Of a stretch of 64,000 bases of DNA, positions 30,042 to 38,938 are shown in pieces (position 1 is the first letter of the stretch; every line of letters starts with the position of its first letter). The translations under genes and the position numbers were made by a program. A model generated the notes under the pieces. It was not told where the DNA came from, made no database searches, and saw only the letters and a list, made by a program, of their open reading frames with translations. Source of the DNA: Saccharospirillum sp. MSK14-1 (GTDB lineage Bacteria; Pseudomonadota; Gammaproteobacteria; Pseudomonadales; Natronospirillaceae); the NCBI RefSeq assembly GCF_003054965.1, contig NZ_MIES01000026.1:744001-808000 (forward strand). Direction: 5' to 3'.

Positions 30042-32999
30042 TGGGCGGGTCGGTGCTGTGTCGGAAGGCTGACGCGAGGTCTGTTGCTGCATGGCTTCAT
30101 TAATGCGGTGTTCCAAGCGCATCTTATAACGCAAATAGTGAATGCTCTGCGCTTGGCCATTGGGCAGGCTGGCGACCACGCGATCGGACAGCGACAGGTC
30201 GGTAATGTGCAGCGGGCAGGGTTCATTGTCATCGCGTGAACGCAGCATATGGTCGGCAACCTGAGTGAAAAACTCATCGCCCAGTTCCTGGCTGGAAAAT
30301 TCCTGGTTGTTGCACAGCACCAGATATTCCGGGCTGCCGTCTGGGCTTAATTCCATCACCACGGGCACATGGGTGTCGTACTTGGCTTCCATCAAGGTCG
30401 AGGTGCGCATCCGTTTCATGCTCGGAATGCCACTGGGTAAGAGCGTCATTTCGTAACACTGAATCGGCGTAGTGCCGGGGGGCAAATCGCTGTCGTGAGC
30501 GCGCAAACGATGCTCGGTTACTTTCAGAAAACGCAGCAACGAGGCCAGCAGGCTGGTCTTGCTGCGCACCGCCTGACGGAAGCAAAACAGCGAGCCGTTT
30601 TCATCGATCACATGGACAGTGGCGATGCGTTTGGTCACCTGATACACCAAGGTGACACCTTCCTCTTCCTGTTGGTCGATCACCGCGCGCAAGCGGTTTT
30701 TATCGGTCTCGAAATGGCGGTCTGGCAACAGGCGACTGCGCCGGGGTTGCTCCTGGCCGAGCCAGTCGATCAGTTCATCTTCGGTATCAAAGCTCAGGCT
30801 GTTGAGCTGACGTTTATTGATGGTCAGCGCCTGATACTGTTCGCCCAGGTTGTAGAGGAAGCGGACCGGCTGTCGTCGCGCCACGTCGTACAGCGCGGCA
30901 ACGGCGTCTTCGAACAAATCCTGAATGCGCTTAGCGATGGCCGACGGCCGGGTCTGATTGTGGCAAAACGATTCCAGCAATGGCCGGTGCACGTATTTTT
31001 GTCGTGCCAGCAACGACAACAGAAAGTGAATCGCCTGTGGCAACGCATCGGCTTGATCGAAGTGTTCGACCACCACTTCGCCCCAGGAATTAATCACCAC
31101 CATATCGATGCTGGCGACCAGGTTTTCACGCAAGGAACTGAAATCGAGGCTGTTAGAGCGCGCGGAAATTTTTTGCAGGCCGCGTCGGGTCAGATGTTGC
31201 AGCGGGTCACAGCCCAGGTTGGAAAACAGCAGGACGCGTTCTACTTGCGCCGGTTTGTAGAAGTTCGACTGCGCCACCGGTGGCATGCCCAACGGCAGCG
31301 ACTGACGCAAATCGGCCAGCGTTTTGCGCACTTCAAAGTTGGTTACCGCACTGAACTGAGAAAACACCGGAATGTGCAGGTGAGCTGCCAGCAGACCATT
31401 GAGATGACACCACAGCATGGTTTCCAGCAGACCGCTGGATTTCTTCAGCGTGCTGCCAATCTGGCCATTGGGCAGCTGACTGTGCGCGACCCAGTAAGAC
31501 GGCTTGCCTTTGCGAGGACCGACTTCCTTGATGCGGATTTTCTCGTGGCTTAAATCAACCTGGTGGCCAAAGCTGATGAAATCGATTTTGCCACGACGGC
31601 GGTCGAAAGCAGCGTGCAGTTTGCGGCTGAGAATCAACAGATCCTGCTGACTCATCATGTGGTTGCTTTGGTGTTCGGCGGCGAACTGGGTGAGGAAACG
31701 GTAAGAGCGCGTCAATTCGTTAATCAGTAATTTGCGCTCGGCCATGATGTCCTGAATCGGCCAGCTGGTGTGGCCGTCGAGATAGGCCAGATAATCGCTT
31801 TTCCAGCCCCATTCTTTGGCCAGTTCCGACATCAGCGTGCGCCGCCAGGTGCTCGATTTTGCCGGTTTCGACAAAGGAATGCCGACTTTGAAATAGAAAC
31901 AGCGGCGAATCAGTTCCAAACGGCTGGATTCTTGTTGCTCGCTTAAATATCGCTCGATGCGCCGGTACAGCATGACGTAAGGGTCGAGCGCATTGAGCTC
32001 GGTGGTGCCCTCGTGGATGGCGGTTTTATATTGGTGCGCCAGGCTGGTGACGTTCGGGAATTCGCGCGCGTAGACTTCCAACAGCAGCAGTTTCAGCACC
32101 GATTTATGCGGTGAGTCGATGCCCTTATAGAGCTGCCACATGCCAGCACCGATAAACTCGCCGGCGGGCAACGCCGGTAAGGCACCAAAATCGATGGACT
32201 CTTCCAGCCGGGCAACACCACGACCGCGAAAATCGTTCACCAGCGACTCGTAACGGTCTTCCTGGTCGGATGGCACAAACCACCAGGCCGGCGGTGCACC
32301 CGCCAGCAACTGACCGGTGCGATAGAACTCATCGAGTAATAAAAAATGCTGGGTGGAGCCGCAGTTTTCGCCGGTCAGCGAGCGTTGGTCGCCGGCCTCG
32401 AATTGCTGCGAATTCATCAAAAAGAAGTGCACTTCCAGATTAAAGCCTTCGGCCCAAAGGCTGATCATTTCGGCCTTGGTTTCCAGTAGATCGATCTGGC
32501 GCGGGGTCAGGTCGGGCCGGTAGCACAGCCAGATATCCAGGTCGGAACTGGTCGATTGCGCCACCGAGCCGGAGGAGCCCATCAGGTATAAGCCGGAAAT
32601 CTGCGGATTCAGGGCGCGGGCCGTGCCCGGGCGGGCTGAGAAGTTAATGGCTTGCAGCAGGTTCAGGGTGCCCTGGGTGGGCTGGTATTGAATCAGCCCT
32701 GTGGGCACATCCGCTTCAACAAAGTAACCCGGAGAGCCGCGCAGATGGGTATGGAACAGCAGTGGCAGCAGTTCTAGGCATTGTTTCTGTTTGGTCTGCA
32801 AACTTTCGCGCAGGCGCGTCAAACGCCCCTCGTTGATCGCCAGAAACCGATCGCGATGGGTGCGCAGTGCTTGTTGGGCGGGTGCCGGAGCAGCCTGAGC
32901 TTTTTTGACCACAACTGAGCTCGAATACGCAGCAGACGATCTTGCAGTGTAATGCAAATTTTGCACTTGAACCGAGGCCGTCGTCTCATTCGTGGCCAC
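30018..32999 (-). CDS. cyaA: Class I adenylate cyclase
   Basis: A 993-residue protein of the enterobacterial CyaA class, made of an N-terminal nucleotidyltransferase-like catalytic half and a C-terminal regulatory half. The catalytic pattern GLYLMGSSGSVAQSTSSDLDIW gives the GS and DxD residues; LTGENCGSTQH and PHKSVLKLLLLEVYA also match the family. The start is a GTG (GTGGCCACG) because no upstream ATG or later methionine fits. It makes cAMP. It converges on chpC with overlapping 3' ends, next to a Chp system that in Pseudomonas regulates cAMP through another cyclase (CyaB, class III). Confidence 0.94.
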   Translation of the reverse strand: MATNETTASVQVQNLHYTARSSAAYSSSVVVKKAQAAPAPAQQALRTHRDRFLAINEGRLTRLRESLQTKQKQCLELLPLLFHTHLRGSPGYFVEADVPTGLIQYQPTQGTLNLLQAINFSARPGTARALNPQISGLYLMGSSGSVAQSTSSDLDIWLCYRPDLTPRQIDLLETKAEMISLWAEGFNLEVHFFLMNSQQFEAGDQRSLTGENCGSTQHFLLLDEFYRTGQLLAGAPPAWWFVPSDQEDRYESLVNDFRGRGVARLEESIDFGALPALPAGEFIGAGMWQLYKGIDSPHKSVLKLLLLEVYAREFPNVTSLAHQYKTAIHEGTTELNALDPYVMLYRRIERYLSEQQESSRLELIRRCFYFKVGIPLSKPAKSSTWRRTLMSELAKEWGWKSDYLAYLDGHTSWPIQDIMAERKLLINELTRSYRFLTQFAAEHQSNHMMSQQDLLILSRKLHAAFDRRRGKIDFISFGHQVDLSHEKIRIKEVGPRKGKPSYWVAHSQLPNGQIGSTLKKSSGLLETMLWCHLNGLLAAHLHIPVFSQFSAVTNFEVRKTLADLRQSLPLGMPPVAQSNFYKPAQVERVLLFSNLGCDPLQHLTRRGLQKISARSNSLDFSSLRENLVASIDMVVINSWGEVVVEHFDQADALPQAIHFLLSLLARQKYVHRPLLESFCHNQTRPSAIAKRIQDLFEDAVAALYDVARRQPVRFLYNLGEQYQALTINKRQLNSLSFDTEDELIDWLGQEQPRRSRLLPDRHFETDKNRLRAVIDQQEEEGVTLVYQVTKRIATVHVIDENGSLFCFRQAVRSKTSLLASLLRFLKVTEHRLRAHDSDLPPGTTPIQCYEMTLLPSGIPSMKRMRTSTLMEAKYDTHVPVVMELSPDGSPEYLVLCNNQEFSSQELGDEFFTQVADHMLRSRDDNEPCPLHITDLSLSDRVVASLPNGQAQSIHYLRYKMRLEHRINEAMQQQTSRQPSDTAPTRPSTAQRGQ

Positions 33000-33095
33000 G
33001 ATGATATACTTTGTTACCGAATTAGCCGGCGAGCACCGTTAGACTTTCCCGCCGTGCCAATTCTGGCTCAGTGAACGGAAAGCAGTGGAACCAAG

Positions 33096-33821
33096 ATGCA
33101 CGCAGAACAACAAAAGCGCATCCTGGTGGTGGATGACGACGAAGAAATCCGCAATCTGCTCAAGGAATACCTTGAGAAGAACGGCTTTGTGGTTGTCACC
33201 GCCGCCGATGGGCAGCAAATGCGCCAGTACTGGCCGCAGGAACGACTGGACCTGATCGTCCTCGACATCATGATGCCCGGCGACGATGGCTTTACGCTGT
33301 GCAAGGAAGTGCGCGCCCGTTCCCGCATTCCCATCATTATGCTGACCGCTGGCTCCGATGAAACTGACCGCATCATCGGCCTGGAATTGGGCGCCGACGA
33401 TTACGTTGGCAAACCCTTTAACCCCCGTGAACTGCTGGCGCGCATCAAAGCCGTGCTGCGGCGTTACGAAGAAAGCCCTGACAGTTCACCGCTGGACGCC
33501 CGTCAGCGGCTGCGTTTCGGCGATTGGTTGCTCGATCTGACCAACCGCGAACTGACCGATCCCGGCGGCACGGCCCATTCGCTCAATGGCGCCGATTTCA
33601 ATTTACTGCGGCTCTTTGTCAGTCGCCCGGGCGAAGTGCTCAGTCGCGATGACTTGAGTAATGAGTTGCGCGGTCGCGATTCCTCGCCGTTTGATCGCTC
33701 TATTGATGTTCAGGTCAGCCGGCTGAGGTCGCGTCTGAACGACGATGGCAAGTCACCGCATTTGATCAAAACCGTGCGCGGTGCCGGCTATATCCTGACG
33801 GTGCCGGTTTCGGCTGAATAA
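33096..33821 (+). CDS. OmpR-family response regulator
   Basis: A 241-residue regulator. The receiver (1-~120) has ILVVDDDEEIRN, phosphoacceptor D57 in LIVLDIMMPGDDGF, T in IMLTAGSD and K in YVGKPFNPREL. A winged-helix DNA-binding domain follows (FNLLRLFVSRPGEVLSRDDLSNELRG, RSIDVQVSRLRSRL, IKTVRGAGYIL). Its stop overlaps the start of the sensor kinase gene by one base (TAATG), so the two are a matched pair. It lies divergent from cyaA with about 96 bases between. The target genes are unknown; close relatives include OmpR itself. Confidence 0.95.
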   Translation: MHAEQQKRILVVDDDEEIRNLLKEYLEKNGFVVVTAADGQQMRQYWPQERLDLIVLDIMMPGDDGFTLCKEVRARSRIPIIMLTAGSDETDRIIGLELGADDYVGKPFNPRELLARIKAVLRRYEESPDSSPLDARQRLRFGDWLLDLTNRELTDPGGTAHSLNGADFNLLRLFVSRPGEVLSRDDLSNELRGRDSSPFDRSIDVQVSRLRSRLNDDGKSPHLIKTVRGAGYILTVPVSAE

Positions 33822-35266
33822 TGCCGCGCTTCAGTTTCACCTCGCTCTACAGCCGCTTGCTGGCACTGATGGTGTTGGGTCTGATCAGCGCCTTCAGTTT
33901 CAGTAACTACGTCTGGCTGTATTTCCTCGAAGGTCAGCGCCAGCAGCAGGGCGAATCGATGGCCCGCGATATGGCGTTTTCGGTGGGCTCAACCATGGAG
34001 TTCATCCGCGCCTACCCGCGCGATTACCGGCATCTGATCATCAATCAGCTGCGTGATATGGGCGGCTCGCGCTTTCTGGTGTCGGTGAACGACAACTTCA
34101 TTCCGGTCGAACCGATTCGCGATAGCCTGACGAAACAGCAATTTCTCGATCAGTTTCAGCGCTCCATCGAAGAAAAGCTCGGTCAGCGTCTGGCCGATCT
34201 GAATGTGGAGTTTGCCGACCCGCGGTTTCTGCACGTCTATGAAGCCGATATCCGCCTGGTCGATCTGCCGCCGCGCTGGGCGCAGAACACCTTGATTTTG
34301 GAACCCGATCCACCGCCCGTACTGGTGGCCCAAGTACCGGTGGGCGACGGTGAATGGCTCTATCTGGCGGGCTTGCTGCCTGATCCCTACTTTCTGTCTG
34401 AAAACGAATACCTCGATCAGGGGCAGTTGTTTTTTCTGACCATCCTGCTGATCGTCCTGGTGACCATCGCCTGGTTTGTGGTGCGCTGGATGACCCGGCC
34501 GTTGTCGAATCTGGCCGCTGCCGCACGTCAGCTCGGCACCGACATCCACCTGGCGCCATTGGACGAAAAAGGCACCCGCGAAGTAAAGGAGACTGCGCGC
34601 GCTTTCAACCTGATGCAGGAACGCGTACTGCGTTTCGTTGATGATCGTGAACGGCTGTTCTCGGCCATCTCGCACGATCTAAAGACCCCCATTACCCGCT
34701 TGCGGCTGCGCGCCGAAATGATGGATGACGAAAACGGCGTTAAGCCCAGCATGATCAAGGATTTAGAAGAGCTGGAGGCCATGGTTAAAGGCGCGCTCGA
34801 TCTGGGCCGCAGCACCGATGTGCACGAAAATACCCACCCGATCGACATCAATCAGATGGTCAATACGTTGAAAGACGACCTGGCGTTGCTTGGTTATCCG
34901 TTGGAAATCCGCGGCATGGCGCGTTGGCCGTTTTATGGCAAACCACTGGCGCTTAAACGCTGTCTGTCAAACCTGGTGCATAACGCGGCGTTTTACGGCA
35001 CTCAGGTGAAGCTGGAGATTGTAGACAGCCGTCAGGAACTGAAAATCTACGTGGTCGATAACGGCCCGGGCATTCCCGAAAGCGACATCGATAAGGTGTT
35101 TGAACCCTATGTCCGGCTGGAAACGTCTCGCAACCGCAATACTGGCGGTGCCGGACTGGGTCTGAGTATTGCCCGTAATATTGCCCACGCCCATGGCGGA
35201 CAGCTGAAATTGCGCAATCGCATCAGCACGGGTTTGGAAGCGGCGGTGTTGTTACCCCGGCGTTAA
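33821..35266 (+). CDS. Membrane sensor histidine kinase (EnvZ-like partner of the OmpR-type regulator)
   Basis: A 481-residue kinase. A first membrane segment at about residues 12-32 and a second at about 203-226 (LFFLTILLIVLVTIAWFVV) enclose a ~170-residue periplasmic sensor. HAMP follows (RPLSNLAAAARQLGTDIHLAPL), then the dimerisation helix with H285 (SAISHDLKTPITRLRLRAE) and the ATPase domain (NLVHNAAFYG, VVDNGPGIP, NTGGAGLGLSIARNIAHAHGG). The periplasmic domain resembles no sensor I know. Operon partner of the preceding regulator. Confidence 0.94.
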   Translation: MPRFSFTSLYSRLLALMVLGLISAFSFSNYVWLYFLEGQRQQQGESMARDMAFSVGSTMEFIRAYPRDYRHLIINQLRDMGGSRFLVSVNDNFIPVEPIRDSLTKQQFLDQFQRSIEEKLGQRLADLNVEFADPRFLHVYEADIRLVDLPPRWAQNTLILEPDPPPVLVAQVPVGDGEWLYLAGLLPDPYFLSENEYLDQGQLFFLTILLIVLVTIAWFVVRWMTRPLSNLAAAARQLGTDIHLAPLDEKGTREVKETARAFNLMQERVLRFVDDRERLFSAISHDLKTPITRLRLRAEMMDDENGVKPSMIKDLEELEAMVKGALDLGRSTDVHENTHPIDINQMVNTLKDDLALLGYPLEIRGMARWPFYGKPLALKRCLSNLVHNAAFYGTQVKLEIVDSRQELKIYVVDNGPGIPESDIDKVFEPYVRLETSRNRNTGGAGLGLSIARNIAHAHGGQLKLRNRISTGLEAAVLLPRR

Positions 35267-35361
35267 ACCCTTGCGACGACGCGCCGCCACTGGTCGCCCG
35301 GCGGGCAAGCCGTTATAGTGCGGCAAGTTGAACAATTGGTCAGAAAATTCACGAGGACTTT

Positions 35362-36072
35362 ATGCCCACTCCCCATATCAATGCCAACGCCGGCGATTTC
35401 GCCGAAACCGTCCTGATGCCCGGTGATCCGCTGCGCGCTCAATACATTGCCGAAAACTTTCTCGACGACGCCAAACGCGTGACCGACGTGCGTGCCATGT
35501 TCGGCTACACCGGCACCTTCGATGGCAAACCCGTCTCGGTGATGGGGTCGGGCATGGGCGTTCCATCGATCTCCATTTACGCCAAAGAACTGATCACCGA
35601 ATACGGTGTTAAAAACCTGATTCGTGTCGGTACCTGTGGCGGTATCGGTGACGGCATCAAACTGCGCGACGTCATCATTGCCAGCGGTGCCAGCACCGAT
35701 AGCGGTGTTAACCGCACCCGCCTGCTGGGCTACGATTTCGCCGCCACCGCCAGTTATTCACTGTTGGAAGCGGCGGTCAACAGCGCGCGACACGCTGGCG
35801 TTGAAGCTCAGGTCGGTAACGTATTCACCTCTGATCTGTTCTATTCACCCGAAGAAGCCTTGATTCCGACGTTGCGCAAGATGGGTATTCTGGCGGTGGA
35901 AATGGAAGTCGCCGGTCTGTACGGCGTGGCGGCTGAATTCGGCGCGCAGGCGCTTGGCATTATGACCGTCAGCGACCACATCGTGCGTGGCGAAGCGACC
36001 AGCTCGGACGAACGCCAGACCACTTTTAACGAAATGATCCAGATCGCCCTCAAAGCGGCTGTGAGTCTCTAA
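35362..36072 (+). CDS. deoD: Purine nucleoside phosphorylase DeoD
   Basis: A 236-residue hexameric-type phosphorylase that converts purine (deoxy)nucleosides and phosphate to base and (deoxy)ribose-1-phosphate. It shows [63 protein letters not shown] and [20 protein letters not shown] box (35314-35319) and an ACGAGGA ribosome site lie upstream. Two bases separate it from cdd, giving a nucleoside salvage operon. Confidence 0.96.
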   Translation: MPTPHINANAGDFAETVLMPGDPLRAQYIAENFLDDAKRVTDVRAMFGYTGTFDGKPVSVMGSGMGVPSISIYAKELITEYGVKNLIRVGTCGGIGDGIKLRDVIIASGASTDSGVNRTRLLGYDFAATASYSLLEAAVNSARHAGVEAQVGNVFTSDLFYSPEEALIPTLRKMGILAVEMEVAGLYGVAAEFGAQALGIMTVSDHIVRGEATSSDERQTTFNEMIQIALKAAVSL

Positions 36073-36074
36073 TC

Positions 36075-36479
36075 ATGGCGGCTCCCAGCGATCTGAAAGC
36101 GGCCGCCAAGTCGGCCGCCGGTAACGCTTACGTGCCCTACAGCGACTTTCCGGTCGGTGCCGCCCTGCGCACCGCGGATGGTCGTATCTTCAGTGGCTGT
36201 AACGTGGAAAACCGCTCTTATCCGCTGGGCATGTGTGGCGAACGTACTGCCATTGGCACAGCGGCGTCGGCCGGCGTGCGCCCGGGCGAGATAGTGGAAC
36301 TGGTGGTGTTCATGCCAGGCACCAATCTGTTTTCGCCCTGCGGCGGCTGCCGCCAAGTGATCGCCGAGTTTATGCCTGCCGATGGCAAAATCTGGGCAAC
36401 CAACGATGGCGAAGGCCAGCGGGAATGGACCGCCAACGATCTGCTGCCCGACGGTTTTAGTTTCGACGGATTGAGCTGA
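36075..36479 (+). CDS. cdd: Cytidine deaminase
   Basis: A 134-residue tetrameric-type enzyme converting cytidine and deoxycytidine to uridines. Substrate and zinc residues lie in FSGCNVENRSYPLGMCGERTAIG and PCGGCRQVIAEF. The zinc motif reads C-G-E rather than the more common C-A-E, with ligands intact. It follows deoD in an operon; its stop codon lies inside a short palindrome (TGACCG-AA-CGGTCA, 36477-36490). Confidence 0.95.
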   Translation: MAAPSDLKAAAKSAAGNAYVPYSDFPVGAALRTADGRIFSGCNVENRSYPLGMCGERTAIGTAASAGVRPGEIVELVVFMPGTNLFSPCGGCRQVIAEFMPADGKIWATNDGEGQREWTANDLLPDGFSFDGLS

Positions 36480-36523
36480 CCGAACGGTCAAATTAAAGGA
36501 ATAAAACTACAACTTAAACGTTT

Positions 36524-36550
36524 AGGCCCGGCCCATCACCAGGCCTTTTT
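36524..36550 (+). terminator. Intrinsic terminator after deoD-cdd
   Basis: Stem AGGCCCGG (36524-36531) with CCAGGCCT (36539-36546), one C-A mismatch and a 7-base loop, running into five T residues (36546-36550). Confidence 0.75.
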
Positions 36551-36591
36551 CGTCATTAAATTTCTTTTCCGCCTGAAACCGTTTTCCGTGC

Positions 36592-36619
36592 TTGTGCCGG
36601 GTCTTTGCGCCGGTATAGT
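36592..36619 (+). promoter_or_regulatory. Candidate sigma-70 promoter of glpX
   Basis: TTGTGC (36592-36597) and TATAGT (36614-36619) are 16 bases apart. The expected start point, about seven bases after the -10 box, falls at 36625-36627, exactly where the leader stem begins. It lies downstream of the cdd terminator. Confidence 0.55.
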
Positions 36620-36626
36620 CGCTGCT

Positions 36627-36690
36627 ACCGGTCGGTCTGATTCCCCCCTTGAGAAGAGCCAGCTAACTGGCCACGGAGCGCCCGACCGGT
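36627..36690 (+). ncRNA. Structured 5' leader of glpX (unknown RNA)
   Basis: ACCGGTCGG (36627-36635) pairs perfectly with CCGACCGGT (36682-36690), enclosing an internal hairpin GCCAG-CTAA-CTGGC (36658-36671) and a pyrimidine-rich stretch. The transcript predicted from the promoter begins at this stem, and 51 bases separate it from the glpX ATG. I do not recognise a named riboswitch or sRNA family. It may be a regulatory or stabilising leader. Confidence 0.5.
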
Positions 36691-36741
36691 GCCTATCATT
36701 TGACGATCCTTAGGAAACAAGATGAAGCCGCAGGTAACACC

Positions 36742-37764
36742 ATGAAGCAGCAGCCCGATCGAAACCTGGGCATGGAGCTGGTGCGGGTGACTGAGGCGGC
36801 GGCCCTTTCCGCATCGCGCTTTATGGGCGCGGGCGATAAGGAGGCCGGCGACGGCGCTGCCGTGGACGCTATGCGTGCTGTACTGCAAACAGTCAGCATG
36901 GATGGCGTCGTGGTCATCGGCGAGGGCGAGAAAGACGAAGCGCCCATGCTCTATAACGGGGAAAGCGTCGGTACCGGCGCCGAACCCAAACTCGACATTG
37001 CAGTAGACCCGGTCGAAGGCACCCGCCTGTTGGCCACAGGCCGCCCCAATTCCATTGCCGTTGTCGCCGCGACCGAACGCGGCGCCATGTGGGACCCGGG
37101 ACCGTCCTTCTATATGAATAAGATCGTTGTCGGTGAAGACGCCCGCGACGCCATCGACATCACCCAGTCAGTCGCCCGTAACCTCTATTCCATTGCCGAA
37201 GCACTGGAGCGCAAGGTCAACGAAGTCACCGTCTTCGTGCTCGACCGGCCGCGCCACAAGACGCTGATCGAAGAAATCCGCGCGGCGGGTGCCCGGGTGC
37301 AACTGCACACCGATGGCGATGTGATGGGCGCTTTGATGGCGGCCATTCCCGGCACCGGCGTCGATGTGCTGATGGGCATTGGCGGTACGCCGGAAGGCGT
37401 GATTTCGGCAGCCGCGGTCAAAGCGCTGAACGGTGGCATGGAAGGTGTGCGCTCACCTCAATTGGAAAGCGAACGGCGGAAGTTGATGGAGTTGGATATC
37501 GATCTGGACCAGGTGGTTCGGCTCGACGATCTGATTGCCGCCGATGACGCCTTCTTCGCCGCGACCGGCATTACCGGTGGGCCGTTCCTCGATGGCGTGC
37601 ATTACGATCGCGACGGTGGCATCACCACTCATTCGATTGTGATTCGTGCTGAGTCCGGTTCGCTGCGCTTTATCAAGGGCATCCACCGTCTCAAGCGTTC
37701 GGTCGAATTCGGTCGGCCGTCAAAGCAGAGTTTCCAGGACATGGTGGATATCGCTGCTAAGTGA
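36742..37764 (+). CDS. glpX: Class II fructose-1,6-bisphosphatase GlpX
   Basis: A 340-residue enzyme of gluconeogenesis hydrolysing fructose-1,6-bisphosphate; E. coli GlpX has 336 residues. Signatures: LVRVTEAAALSASRFMGAGDK, VVIGEGEKDEAPMLYNGE, IAVDPVEGT, RPRHKTLI, MGIGGTPEGVISAAAVKAL. The start was placed at 36742 (MKQQPDRNLGMELV) on family alignment; the in-frame ATG at 36700 adds 14 unrelated residues. It has its own promoter and a structured leader. Confidence 0.96.
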   Translation: MKQQPDRNLGMELVRVTEAAALSASRFMGAGDKEAGDGAAVDAMRAVLQTVSMDGVVVIGEGEKDEAPMLYNGESVGTGAEPKLDIAVDPVEGTRLLATGRPNSIAVVAATERGAMWDPGPSFYMNKIVVGEDARDAIDITQSVARNLYSIAEALERKVNEVTVFVLDRPRHKTLIEEIRAAGARVQLHTDGDVMGALMAAIPGTGVDVLMGIGGTPEGVISAAAVKALNGGMEGVRSPQLESERRKLMELDIDLDQVVRLDDLIAADDAFFAATGITGGPFLDGVHYDRDGGITTHSIVIRAESGSLRFIKGIHRLKRSVEFGRPSKQSFQDMVDIAAK

Positions 37765-37773
37765 TCGGTGGCT

Positions 37774-37808
37774 CGGTGAGCGGAGTTCCGTTCCGCTCAC
37801 CGGTTTCC
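37774..37808. terminator. Terminator-like hairpin after glpX (probably bidirectional)
   Basis: CGGTGAGCGGA (37774-37784) pairs perfectly with TCCGCTCACCG (37792-37802) around a 7-base loop, followed by GTTTCC. It sits between convergent glpX and the acetyltransferase gene at 37820. Confidence 0.65.
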
Positions 37809-37819
37809 TGTTAGAGGTG

Positions 37820-38353
37820 TTACCAGTCCGTATTGACCAGGGCGGTCAACACATGATCGCGCCATTGGCCGTTGATGAATAAATAATCCTTGGCCAGGCC
37901 TTCGCGTTCGAAACCGAGTTTTTCCAGCACGCGACTGCTGGCCACATTCCAGGGTTGGTAGTTGGCCATCAACCGATGCAGGTTGAGCGTATCGAAGGCG
38001 TAACCCACAACCGACACCAGCGCTTCGGTCATCAATCCTTGCCCTTCGTGCGTTTGCGCAGTGCGGTATCCCAAATGAGCCGCTTGAAAGGCACCCCGGA
38101 CAACATTGGATAAACCCAGATCCAAGACCAACTCGCCGTTTTGGAAACCATAAAAGCGATATCCGCGACCTTGTTTCCACAACCGTTTCTGCGCCTTAAG
38201 CCGGGCGCGTGTCAGTCCGACTCTGGCTGGCAAATCGCCGCCCCCTTGGGCAAAATGATCGGCGTTGCGTTGATAGTAGCGATGCAGTTCGCGAGCGCGA
38301 ATGCCATGCGGGCCGGTCACGGTGAGGCGAGGCGTTTGCAGTTTGACGGTCAT
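37820..38353 (-). CDS. GNAT acetyltransferase, RimJ/RimL type
   Basis: A 177-residue acetyltransferase. The acetyl-CoA loop is seen around AQTHEGQGLMTEALVSVVGYAF, with the C-terminal NLHRLMANYQPWNVASSRVLEKLGFEREGLAKDYLFINGQWRDHVL block typical of the RimJ/RimL subgroup that acetylates ribosomal protein N-termini or related amines. The true target is unknown. It stands alone, convergent with glpX. Confidence 0.88.
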   Translation of the reverse strand: MTVKLQTPRLTVTGPHGIRARELHRYYQRNADHFAQGGGDLPARVGLTRARLKAQKRLWKQGRGYRFYGFQNGELVLDLGLSNVVRGAFQAAHLGYRTAQTHEGQGLMTEALVSVVGYAFDTLNLHRLMANYQPWNVASSRVLEKLGFEREGLAKDYLFINGQWRDHVLTALVNTDW

Positions 38354-38461
38354 AAAGCGTTCCTTGTACAGACGTTATCAACGAACAAAATTCAGTGCCC
38401 GGTCGGTGCGTTTTAATGCCGCCGAGTCTTCTTCCCCCAGTCGAATAAGCGAGTCTACCTC

Positions 38462-38938
38462 ATGTGGAATACGCCTGACCTTTGTGATGATCATCCCGAT
38501 GCCGTTCACGTGCTCGAACCTCTGTTTCAGGATTTTGGCGGCAAGCCAGCCTTCTTCGGCCAAGTGGTGACTGTGCATTGTTACGAAGACAATTCCCGGG
38601 TGAAAGAACTGGCCGGAACCGAGGGCGATGGCAAGGTGATGGTGGTCGATGGCGGTGCATCTTTGCGTCGCGCATTGATCGGCGATCAGATCGCACTCGA
38701 TGCGGTCAATCACGGTTGGCAGGGCGTTGTCATCAACGGCTGCGCGCGCGATATTCATGAGCTGCGTCGTATGCCGATTGGCGTGCGGGCACTGGCCAGT
38801 ATTCCGGTACGCACCGAGAAAAAAGGTCTGGGCGATGTCGATGTGCCGGTCGAATTTGCCGGTGTCACCATCGAGCCGGGTATGTGGCTGTACGCCGACG
38901 AAACCGGCATTGTGGTGAGCAAGGATAAATTGTTCTGA
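38462..38938 (+). CDS. rraA: Ribonuclease E activity regulator RraA
   Basis: A 158-residue protein matching E. coli RraA over its full length: EPLFQDFGG, GQVVTVHCYEDNSRVKEL, VMVVDGGASLRRALIGDQIA, WQGVVINGCARDI, ADETGIVVSKD. It binds RNase E and damps mRNA decay; related proteins act as aldolases, so a metabolic role is possible. No strong ribosome site precedes the ATG. Its stop overlaps the next start by one base (TGATG), coupling it to two acetyltransferases. Confidence 0.93.
   Translation: MWNTPDLCDDHPDAVHVLEPLFQDFGGKPAFFGQVVTVHCYEDNSRVKELAGTEGDGKVMVVDGGASLRRALIGDQIALDAVNHGWQGVVINGCARDIHELRRMPIGVRALASIPVRTEKKGLGDVDVPVEFAGVTIEPGMWLYADETGIVVSKDKLF

Noticed and set aside
36627-36690. glpX leader as a known RNA such as 6S or 4.5S RNA
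   Set aside because: Length and conserved positions do not match; only the presence of stems is similar.
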